Origin: Datura wrightii
Lineage: Eukaryota > Streptophyta > Magnoliopsida > Solanales > Solanaceae
Direction: 5' to 3'
Assembly (NCBI GenBank): GCA_035772735.1
Contig: JASDFA010000003.1
Location: forward strand, 126,099,001-126,163,000
Length of the DNA: 64,000 nt
Every line of letters starts with the position of its first letter. Within the stretch, counting starts at the first letter, position 1. The notes under the pieces are model-generated. The model ran no database searches. It saw nothing but the letters and a program-made list of their open reading frames with translations, and was not told where the DNA came from. Shown piece by piece: positions 11,170 through 20,897 of the stretch. Both the position numbers and the translations under genes were made by a program.

Positions 11170-12390
11170 ATGGCGAGCAGACAAGATAAAGGCAAGGGTG
11201 CTTCTACCTCAGGCACCGGTAGGAAAAGGATGAGACTGGGCACCGCAGTCCCAGCTGCACCCGCTGTTCCGCGCGGCCAACGCCGCCAATACGGAACAAG
11301 ATGGGCAACCGAGGAAGGAAAGAAATGGTATAATAAGCATAAGGAGAGCAAGTACTTCCCGGAAGAACATATTGCACGGGAACCACTCGCACAGGAGTTC
11401 CCTCGCATTGTACAGAGAATTGAAGCAGCTGGGCTCAGCTTTATCTTTCAGGAGCCCAAGGAGTGCAACCTTCACTTGGTCCGAGAGTTCTACGCAAATT
11501 GGAACCCGGCCATCAGAAGCCACACAGTGAAAATCAGAGGGCAGATTGTCACTCTGGAACCCCAGCAGCTGAATGTCATCGTTGGAGCGCGGGACACAGA
11601 CGCCCACGTTCTCCGCCAGCTAAACATCACCCCACCGTACGCCGACATCAAACGTACGTTGTGTGGGGCTCAATCCACAGCCCGATGGAGTAGACATAAG
11701 GAGAGGGGTTACCACCAGACGCTGCCTTATTCGCAGATGAACAGGGAGGCCAGAATATGGCTAAAGATTGTGTGTTCGTGTTTGATCCCGGGAGTTCATA
11801 TGACGGACGTGACCCGGGACCGTGTCTGCTTGGTGTATGCCCTTATGAAAGGGCTTGAGATTCATGTTGGGGCGGTAATAATATCCGCCATGAAGAGAGC
11901 CAGACTGCACCAGGGCCACAGATACGGGTTTGGCGGACTCATCACCACCTTCCTCCGAGGCCTCGACATTGAGGAAGAAGCCTTGGACTACATTCCGCAG
12001 TTGGAGCGGAGGGCCCTCGATGTGACAAAGACTAAGGCCCCCGACACTACACACGGACCAGTACTGACTTTGGGTGAGTGACATGCTCGTGACGATCAGT
12101 ACATGGCCTGTATGTTTGGCATGCAGATGCTACAGCTACGGATTGGTGGGAGATCAGCCACCGAGGAAGAATTATGGCAGCTGGAGCTGGACTACCCCTT
12201 TGGCGAGAACGCCAGAGCCTTATGTCGGGTGGGACCAGCCTTCGTGGAGCCGACGGATGACGATGTCCCTACTGATGAGGAGACACGTCGGGAGGACTCC
12301 GATGTGGAGTCCGATGACGACGATGGAGCTGATTCAGACTTGGGCGACGAGGCCGCAGCACCGGATGAAGAAGTCGAATATTTCGACTAA
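11170..12390 (+). pseudogene. Envelope-position ORF of Athila-like element (plant transposon-protein family), one premature stop
   Basis: ATG at 11170, in frame to TAA at 12388, with one internal TGA at 12079-12081. The piece before the stop is 303 aa. The frame continues with an acidic C-terminus (EEETRRED/DDDD-rich, about 12250-12390). The N-terminus is basic. The central part (LEPQQLNVIVGA, LVYALMKGL blocks) matches what I know as the 'putative plant transposon protein' domain common in Athila-type third ORFs. No convincing signal peptide or transmembrane segment is visible, so a true envelope role is not supported. The stop is probably a recent CGA-to-TGA change. Expression by splicing is possible (acceptor at 11164). 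Confidence 0.75.
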
Positions 12391-14286
12391 TCAGGGAGTT
12401 CCACCACCCGAAATTTTTGTGTTGTAATTTTTGTGAACACTGGGGCCAGTGTTCGATTTAAGTGTGGGGTGGGGAGTAGCTAGGTGCTGGGACTTGGGCT
12501 CTAATTTGCTGTATGTTTTTCCTTGGTTTGGATGAATGTTTGTGATTTCCCTGTTGTGAACTGTTTGGTGATGTATCTGTATATATTTGTTTTGTGGCTA
12601 ATGATGTGTGTTATGAAAAGTTATGGTTGTCAGTGTAAATATTTTGTAAATAGTTTGTAAATATTTTTTTCTATCGAGATGATCGATATTTTTCATAAAT
12701 TTGTGCGAAAATATTTTGCACTTGTAAATATTTTCTTTCTATCGAAATGATCGATGTGTTGCAAAAATTTTCGATTTTTATTTTTTTGGGTTTCTCGGAG
12801 TTTGTTTTCGGTTCTTTTACCGAGAATAGTCCCATTGAACCGATGTCATAGTTAGTGACCGTTCCCTATGATGGATGGATGACGACCGTCTTAAGGGAAA
12901 TGTAGTCGGTAGGAGTAGGATTTTTATTTGTTTTTAGTTTTTCTTTGGTGGATTGCATCAATAAACTGTAGTTGCTTATGGTTGCTAAAATTTCGTTGCG
13001 TGTGTAACTGATGTTCAAAATGTGAAAATGATTCGTTTGAAAGCATGCAATTTGATAAATATGTTGAGTTACCTAGGCTATAGAATTTCATTCAGTATGA
13101 TTGAGGCTTAATTTTGAATTCATGTGATTGGCTAATTAGAGAGTCTATGAATGCATCTTGATTCGAGCATGTGCACAAAGTGTGAAGTGAGGTATTGTTA
13201 TTCCATGCCATTGTAAATTGTCTAGAACTTGCCTGGTGTGTATACAAAACGAAATGAAGGAAGTGTTGTGTTGGAAAGGATGTAGGCATTTCTTTGTTTT
13301 AACCGATAGATTCCATTTTTTTCTTGTCAAATTCTACCTTTTCATATGTTGTATACCCTAGTCAGCCTGTTGAGCCTTTAGCCGATTTCTTTCTTTCTTT
13401 TGTCCAAACTTGTATAAACTAAGCTTTATTCCTTCTTTTCATTAGCCTTAAAGTCTATACGAAACTCTTAAGCGCTTACAAAGAAAAGACAATGTTTCCC
13501 AAAGTGTTAAAGAGTGAAAAGAAAAAGAAAAGCAGAGTGAAGAAAGAAAAGATGATGTTGAAGAGGCACTTGCTATAATTAAATAATAGTGAGGGTACAT
13601 GAAAACCCTTTGTTTTGTGTCAAGTGTGTTTGATGAAATGGGCTGTACGAAAGGAAACCAGTATGAATGGGAGAAAAAGAGGAAAGAGAGGAACAATGTC
13701 CATAAGTCGATGGGAATGAGTTGAAAAGGCGCTTAAGGATGCTAGCGACTATTATTGGCTAATCCAATATATATATACTAGATCCATAGCCCCGTTACAA
13801 CCCATTAAAGTCCTACGTGATCTTACATTGCATTTCTTTATATTAGTGGAGTAATACACTAAGGGCAAGCTTATGGGTCATGATATGAGGCATGTGAATT
13901 CTTTTGGGAGAGTGAGTGAAATTAATTTTTGTATGCCCCTACTTGAATGTTTGTGTGCTGCATGAACATAAAGGGGAAGATTCTCTCGAGTTGTGAGGGC
14001 ACATGCTTGAGGAAAGATTGATTTTTGTGTCGGATTTCTTGATTAGCTGATTTGCATGAGTTTGCCGATATCAAGAATCAATTCTTAAATGTCTAGGAAG
14101 TCTTGATGTATTAAAGGTCATTGTATTGTAAGACCAAGCATGTTTTCGTGATGATTTGCAAAATTTGAATAATCGGTATGACCGTAGCATAAATTGTCGC
14201 ACCATAGTGACGAAGGTTGGGATGTAATTTGCATGATTTGTGTATATGTTGTTCGAGGACAAACAAGGATTTAAGTGTGGGGTAAG
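12391..14286 (+). other. 3' untranslated region of Athila-like element 1, with polypurine tract
   Basis: 1.9 kb of T- and G-rich non-coding DNA. A polypurine-like AAGTGTGGGG lies at 12460-12469, just after the ORF. The true polypurine tract AAGTGTGGGGTAAG (14273-14286) abuts the 3' LTR. A GTTCGAGGACAAACAAGG block precedes it and is conserved in reverse near 62985-63005 of the second Athila-like element. No gene seen. Confidence 0.7.
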
Positions 14287-15716
14287 TGATCTTGGGCAGA
14301 TTTATATGCCCAAGTGATACTCAAACGTATCATTTTTACCTTGTTTGTTGTGCAATGTGTATATAATATCATGTAATTGGTAATAAAATGCGAATTTATA
14401 CTAACCAACATGATTAGCATTTGTTTTGCAGGTAAATGTGATTTTTAGGAGCTAAAATGCATGTTGGAACTATATCGGAGTTGGACTTGGATGCGAGCGT
14501 GGAAAATACATTGGAATGCACATTTTATAGGGGCTCCGCGATGGAGCCGTGCCACGCTACCATCGCGGTAGCACACTGCCTGAACAGGAATTAAAATGGC
14601 AATTTCCAGTGTGCCATCGCGTCAGCTCCGTGGCACGGAGAGAGGCCTCCGCGTTGGCCTCCGTGCCACGTTGAGGCTAATTTACCGGACCCTGAAATTC
14701 CAGTGAAGGTCCGCGTCCACGCTGTGTCACGGTGGCCTCCGTGACACGTTGCTTGTTATTCCGGGAAAAATTTCCCACTAGTATAAATAGCATACTTAGG
14801 TTTATTTTAAGCAGTTTTTAGTTTTTAGACTGAGTTCAGAAGTGGAGAGCAAGGACGTGGGTTAGGAGCAGTTGAGGAACGAAAAAGCTAAGGGATTTCT
14901 TCTCTTCTTTTCTTCTTTCTATCAATTGTACGTATGATTTACACTCATTTTAGGATGATCAATCCACAAATGAGTGGCTAATTCTCTTCCTTGCTGTGGT
15001 TTTGTCACTTGTAATGAATTTTGATTATAATTGATATGGTTTTCTTCTTCTTCTTCCATGTTGTTCTATTAATTCTTGTTCTTACTGCATTAGTGTGTGG
15101 CCGACATTAATGTACATCTAAAAAGTCCAATTTCACTCGGAAGAGCAAGAAATTGGAAAGTTGTGAATTAATAGGGTATTGTTCTTAACTTGATTTGGGA
15201 AAATTGGGTTTTGATGTGCTTTCCTGATAGAAATATACTTGAAAACCGTATTAGTCAATTTAGGAACCGGAATTGTATTGCTAGGTCATAAATTGCATCT
15301 GATCACAGAAATGTAGACGGATGGTTTATGATTCTAAAGTGAAATTAAATACGAGAGTCTTAATTTCTAGGCGAATGTTCTTGGCTAGCAACATGAAGAA
15401 GAGATTAACCAAATTATCATGATTATCAAGTTCATTACTTGTTCTTAACCTTGGCATGTTCATATCCATTGTCTAAATTCACAGTAAATAGTTGTTATTA
15501 ATTTTAGTATATATAGTTTAGAAACAAAAACTCAAGTAACTGTTGGTTACATTGTTGTTAGCATAATTAGAAGTGAAATAGGAATATAGTAAACTAGGCA
15601 ACTTTACATATCTTGAGCCTCCTTGGATCGATACTTGGCTACTTAGCCACTTTATTACTTGTTTGACCACGTGCACTTGCGTGTCGGTTTTTAACCCCTA
15701 CCGGAAAACCCGAACA
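14287..15716 (+). repeat. 3' LTR of Athila-like element 1
   Basis: 1430 bp, starts TGATCTTGGG and ends CCCGAACA. It carries the terminal hairpin (14291-14314) and palindromes at 14532-14548, 14556-14572 and 14629-14670. A shortened palindrome (14723-14748) has lost 16 nt of loop sequence relative to 6219-6260. TATA box at 14782-14789. Confidence 0.92.
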
Positions 15717-15721
15717 CGAAT

Positions 15722-16796
15722 ACACCCGGGTGTTGATTCAGGAGTCCTCCGGACTCAGGTACAGTTATAGTCAGGGGATCAGCGAGCCCAAGTGCATACC
15801 CAGGGGACCGGAAGGATGCTTATAGTTATTATAGGAGACGGGACGACCGGGGTAGGGGTATAGATTGCGTGTTGTTTGTACCTCCCGGCTTATGGGGGCC
15901 GGGTAAGGTTTGTGTGTGCTATGTTATGTTATGTTATGTTATGTTATGCCATGTGATACGAGACACGGGTAGATCGACAGTAGAATGATATATCTTCAGG
16001 TATGGCTCCTACTCCTTCCAATACAGTTAAGAGTAGGCATAGTTTTACATTTCCGTCAGTTAGTCCATTCCTTCCTATTTCAGTTCCATCAGTTGTGTTG
16101 TTGCTTTCAGATATTTCTTTCAGTTATTGTTTTACATACTCAGTACCGGTGGTACTGACGCCCGGTGGGGCGCTGCATTACTTGGCTGCAGGTACTCATA
16201 GACGAGGGGTCGGTACCTCGTGATTCCAGTCAGCTCACAGGGTCATCAGCTCCAGTCATCCAGAGCTAGATAGCTAGAGGTTTATCCCTTTTCTTTTGTT
16301 GTACAGCATGGGTAGGTCGGGGCCCTGTCCCGACCATCTTATCAGTATTCTTAGAGGCTTGCAGTCTGTATATATTTCCCTGTGGTCAGATGAGCCGGTC
16401 GTGTGGGGCCGTGCAGTTGTATAGCTGTTAGTACCTCTGTTTCTTTTATATTGGTCGTGTGGGGCCATAGCTTGACAGTAGTGGTGACCTTTCTGGTCAC
16501 GTAGCTTCCCAGTATTTCATTGTTGAGTTCCAGATAATTATACAGCATGGTGGCCTTGTCGGCCCGCATAGGCTTCCCCATATTGATATGTTCTGGTTAG
16601 CTGTCAGTACAGGTACAGGTGGCTATAGGCCCAGTCGGCCGGAGGCTGTACTTACAGCCGTTATATAGCCCGTTGTTTCCCTGAATCTGGGTTAGAGCCA
16701 GCCAGGCACCTGATGTGCTCAGGCTCAGTAGTCTAGCAGTTCAGGTCCTAGTAGGGCACCAGGTGCCAGTCATACCCCCCAAGGCGGGGTGTGACA
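15722..16796 (+). repeat. 3' LTR of gypsy copy 1, right part
   Basis: Resumes the LTR interrupted at 5782 and matches the second half of the LTRs at 40033-42500 and 47760-50228 (for example the GTACTGACGCCC block and the end CCCCCCAAGGCGGGGTGTGACA region). Contains an (ATGTT)n microsatellite at 15921-15948. Ends at 16796. Confidence 0.88.
15921..15948 (+). repeat. (ATGTT)n microsatellite
   Basis: About five and a half perfect ATGTT units inside the LTR. The related LTRs at 41600-41660 and 49330-49390 lack this expansion. Confidence 0.9.
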
Positions 16797-16983
16797 AAAA
16801 TAAATTTTAAGGCACGTACAAAAATAAAATATATATAACTATAACATTTTTAAAAACGGAGATGAGTAATTCTTTTAATCTAAAACTAATAAAATTTTAG
16901 TTGAACTATTAACTCAATCAAGTTCTTTCTTTATTATAAAATGCTCCTCTCCACACATTCCAATCATGAACATACCATGCATT
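16797..16983. other. Short unassigned AT-rich stretch
   Basis: 187 bp between the end of gypsy copy 1 and the TIR-type repeat. No gene or repeat identified. Together with DNA right of 27326 it is probably the original locus. Confidence 0.5.
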
Positions 16984-16991
16984 AGGGGTGT

Positions 16992-17768
16992 TGTAATCAC
17001 CATCTACTAACTAAGATATTGAACCTAGTTCAATTTAATTACAAGTGCAGAATAATAACAGTAAAAAACACATAGAAGTAACGTGAAAAAGCCTTCTTTC
17101 CCAAGGGAGTCCAAAAAATATGGCCTATTGAATAGGATTTTATTCAAATTCACGAGCAGATTTTAGATTAAAACTCTGAAATCCAAGAGACTAACTTTAG
17201 TACCTCAAGAATCCCTACTTACTTCAAACTAGTGGCACATTTCTCAACTCACATTCCGAGTTAGAAACTCACAAAAAACTCTAAACAATGAACAAACTGA
17301 AAACAAATAAAAGAATAATTTTCTCTCTCTCTCTTAGGACTTAACAATTGCCTAGAAAACTTCTTATCGTTTCTTTCTCGCAATACCCAGTTGTCTTGTC
17401 TTGTCTTGTGCGATATAAATATCTCATCTACAAGATTAGTCCAACTCTAACTCTAATTCTTCATCCTTGTTGGACTCTTTGTTATGCTCTCCTCTTCTGT
17501 CTTGATGTGTTTTAGATAAAAGTGTAGCATATCACTGGCTTCCTTATCTTGACACAATTTTCATTGCCTTATCTACAACTGCACACTCCTAGTTTGAGTA
17601 GGAATAGATGTCTGCCTCAACACACCTGTGTCTGTATCAATCCCCAAGTTGGACCTGATTCACCTTCGTACGCTGTGACACAATCAGCTTCCATTGGACC
17701 TGGTTCACTTTGTAAACTTTACAAAAACTTTGTTAATCACAGTCAATCATCAAAACAAGTATATAACA
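16992..17768 (-). repeat. 3' LTR of copia element
   Basis: 777 bp, homologous to 25668-26420. On the plus strand it reads TGTAATCACC...TATATAACA. Confidence 0.9.
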
Positions 17769-18221
17769 AATTTTTACTTTTTTGATGATGACAAAAAATT
17801 ATTCATGCAATGGTAAATCCCCCTTTTGACATCATTGAAAAGTTTTTTGACAAAGAAATAATTAAGTATCAAGCATGTGCAAAAAATTACTAACCCATGG
17901 CCACTGGGGCAACACTGATCAGAGTAAGCCTTAAAAAATAGCAAGTGTTAAAGCAATTAATGATATGAGTCATCTAAACCACACATGATCAAACACACTT
18001 CAAGAAAAGAATAGAATAAACTAGAAGTGTACCAACCCCAATCACATATCATTGAATTCATAGAAAAGGTACAACCATTAAAAGAGAAAAACATAGGAAA
18101 CCGGTCCAAAAAAAATTACCACACTAGATCATCACGGATAAAAGCAAAAGAGAGTTAGAAAAGACACTAGCAAGGACAGGTAGAAGATGGTTAGTTTTTC
18201 TCCATTAAAGAAAGAAGCTTG

Positions 18222-19777
18222 TCAATTCTGTTGTTTTGCAGTTTTCTCATGAAGCATTCTATCTTTAAGTGAGGAGATCTCAGTGTGGGTTGCAGACAGA
18301 TCATCCTTAAGCTTGGCATTTTCCCTCTCCAGTTCAACCACTCTGGCATTAGCATTTTGCAGATCAAGGAGCATCTGACTCACAGGACCCTTCCCCTTGG
18401 AACCTGGTAAAGGCTGCAGAAGCTCACATTCCTCCAGAGTCTTCCTGTCAAACATATCCATCTTTGACCCAATTTTCCCAACTGACAAGGGAATATAATG
18501 TGCTTCAAAAATCTTGGTGAGGAGAAACCCATATTCCAACCCATGAGTACCCCTCGCTGGATTGATCACCCTAGCCATGTGACGGAGCATAATCAAGGGA
18601 AGGTTAACCTTGCGCTGACTGTTAATGGCTCCCATTAGCCTAAGGTCACGATGAGACACCTCATGGTGACGCTCAGTGCAAGGTAAGAGACACTTGTTGA
18701 CCAATTCAAATAGGATCTTGTGGTTAGGGCCCATTTCTCCTTTAAGCACATGCCTTGGTCTAGTAGTAACCCTCCCTTGAGTGAATCTGGTAGTGAGAGA
18801 ACCGTCCTTTGTCCTGGAGACCTCATAGTCATCATACTCTTCATAAGGAACCTGCAGAATATCACTAAGAATCCTCTCGTTTAGGGTAAAAACTCATGCC
18901 ATTCACTATGTATTTCACCAACCTGTCCTTCTTGACCTCAATATTTGTATAGAAACTGACAACTTCATGCTCATGAACCTTTGGAAGAAACCAGAGAAAT
19001 AGACGTTCCTACCCTTGAAACTTCAATTTTTCAATCAATCTAGCCATCCCAAGTTTTGAGGCTGCAATTTGATCAATGACTTCCCTTCAAGACTTTTTGA
19101 GACCCAAAATAATTTTTCTTCCCTAACATATAAGATCGAGCCACATTCTTGGTTTGGGGAGCATCAAGAGGAGTAGAATCAAAGTTAGAAGTCCCGGGCT
19201 TATACTTTCTTTAAATTGGTCCCTCATACTCTAGACCAGGTTTATCACTGCTACTATCAACATCCACAATTGCTAGGGTTTGTGCAGTCTCTGCACTCTC
19301 CTTCGATGGTTGTGCCTTCTTCTTAGAAGTGGTAACTCTTCTCTCCATATGCTTTCTCAGAGCCCCTGGTTCTTGGTCGCGTTGCAGGAGAAGGTTTGAC
19401 TGCAATGTGCTTTCTTGCAGAGGGGGTCCTCTTAGTTTTGAGATGCTCTCACTTCGAACTCAATGGAATATCATCATTATCGTCATTGTCCTCCTCAGTC
19501 ACTTGCACCTCTGGGGTTCCCTCTTTAGCCTTCCCCTATGAAGAATCGAGAATAGGAATGTAGTAGTACTTAGCCCAGTATATGGGGTGACTGTAGGATC
19601 AATAGTGGAAGGGGTTTCAGTTCTTGGAGGATCTAGGGTGGACGAAAGGGTTTCGGAGCTGGGTGGAGTGAAGAGAGATATACCTGGTACAGACAAAGGT
19701 TCCCTCTGAGTGGATGGAGGGCTAGTATCTGATAATGGGACATTGATATTCGATGGAGTATTATAGGAGGAAGCCAT
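18222..19777 (-). pseudogene. Third ORF of the copia element (envelope position), frameshifted
   Basis: Reads from ATG at 19777 (MASSYNTPSNIN...) through 19211 and 18635 in one frame, then continues from 18749 to 18222 in another frame, with several stops between. The N-terminus is Ser/Pro/Thr-rich. A conserved middle (LKGEMGPNHKILFELVNKCLL) follows. The C-terminus (about 18230-18370) is a coiled coil rich in Glu, Lys and Leu. It lies downstream of RNase H, where SIRE-type copia elements carry an extra ORF. The middle block resembles the plant transposon-protein family also seen at 11170-12390; this is an inference from block similarity, not an alignment. Confidence 0.6.
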
Positions 19778-20382
19778 TTTTGAGATTAAGGGAGAATAAA
19801 GGAAGCTGAACAAAAAATATCTTGAAACCCTAAAGAAAAACCAATTTGGCTATGATTGAGGAATAGGAGAAGAAGGATTGAAAAATATAAAGAGAAAATG
19901 GGAACTGGGAGAGGTTGTGGTATTAATGGAGATGGGACGTGCTAATGATGGACCTAGTTCAAGATTTGACGGTTATCAATAAAAACTGACACTAGGGGTA
20001 AGGGGAAAAGTGGGTCACATTTTGACGCCCATTTTTTTTTAAAGATAGACAAAACATGTTTAGTCCTATAACATGACATGAAGGATTGGACCAGGTTCAT
20101 TTGGATAATTGTTACTTTTTGAATAAGTCAACACATATGATAGGGAGAGAGAACATACCACTTGGCTTATGGAGGGACCAGGTTCCTCCTGTATTTCTTT
20201 CCTTGAGTCTTATACAATTTGCATCAGTTTAGAAAATAGGGGTCACATTATTGACATCAACACTTTTCATTGTAGCTTGATTGAGGTGTGATGCTACTAA
20301 AAGGAATAAAACTGAATTAGCAATCACTATGCAAAAATACCTAACGAGCATAAAAATAAACTAATTTCTAGTCAAAAGTGAA

Positions 20383-20405
20383 AGAGAGAGAGAGAGAGAG
20401 AGAGA
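20383..20405 (+). repeat. (GA)n microsatellite
   Basis: About eleven GA units inside the copia element, between the third ORF and RNase H. Confidence 0.9.
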
Positions 20406-20409
20406 TGCA

Positions 20410-20897
20410 TAGATTCAGTTGAACTTGATGAGTCCAAGCTCAACAGGAATTTTCTCATATGGATCCCTTCCCAAGACTTTGGTCAAGATGTCAGCCACCT
20501 GATCCTCAGTTTTTGCAAACATCCATCAAAATATTTTCCTTTTTTACATTATCTTTCATAAAGTGGTGGCGCACATTAATATGTAGGGTCCTTTTATGGT
20601 GAACCAGGTTCTTTGCCATATTGGCAGCACTGATGTTGTCATACAGGATGGGAATCCTACCCAGCTTGATTCCATAATCTTTTAATTACTTCTTGATCCA
20701 TAATACTTTAGCACAATATGAAGCAGTTGCAATATACTCAAATTCTACTATAGATAAGGCCACTGAGTTTTGCTTCTTGGTTTCCTAAAAGATCAAACAA
20801 GGTCTCAAAAAGTGTGTCATTCTAGATGTGCTCTTCCTATCTACCAAGAGCATAGTCTTCATATGCATACCTAATGATCTTGAAGGAATCACTAACA
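20410..20897 (-). pseudogene. Copia RNase H remnant (3' end of pol)
   Basis: On the minus strand the block EYIATASYCAKVLWIKK is followed by GIKLGRIPILYDN and HHKRTLHINVRHHFMKD. These are the conserved C-terminal RNase H blocks of Ty1/copia pol. Stop codons and small gaps interrupt the frame. The upstream part is cut at 20898 by the gypsy LTR fragment. Confidence 0.8.

Larger units (their letters stand above)
5783..15716 (+). mobile_element. Athila-like Ty3/gypsy element, pol-less, inserted in the LTR of gypsy copy 1
   Basis: Two LTRs (5783-7228 and 14287-15716) start TGATCTTGGG and end CCCGAACA. The flanking 5-bp sites are CGGAT (5778-5782) and CGAAT (15717-15721), a target-site duplication with one change. 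Order: LTR, tRNA-Asp primer site, gag-protease (7482-9764), spacer, envelope-position ORF (11170-12390), long 3' untranslated region, polypurine tract, LTR. No reverse transcriptase, RNase H or integrase is present, so it must have moved with enzymes supplied by another element. The LTRs differ by about 20 substitutions by eye plus one 16-nt gap in about 1.43 kb, so the insertion is fairly recent. Confidence 0.9.
1..16796 (+). mobile_element. Ty3/gypsy chromodomain-type LTR retrotransposon, copy 1 (5' end outside window, interrupted)
   Basis: Seen: gag end, protease, reverse transcriptase, RNase H, integrase and a C-terminal chromodomain-like segment in that order (1-4004), then a polypurine tract and an LTR starting TGTTATACCC at 4268. 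The LTR is interrupted by an Athila-like element at 5783-15716 and resumes at 15722, ending GGGGTGTGACA at 16796. The reassembled LTR is about 2.6 kb, close to the 2.47-kb LTRs of the complete relative at 40033-50228. The domain order and chromodomain tail fit the Tekay/Del group of plant chromoviruses; the exact clade is an inference. The 5' LTR and most of gag lie left of the window, so this copy's target-site duplication cannot be checked. Confidence 0.9.

Noticed and set aside
11170..12390. Calling the third ORF of the Athila-like element a viral envelope gene
   Set aside because: No convincing signal peptide, transmembrane segment or fusion-like motif is visible; only the position resembles env.
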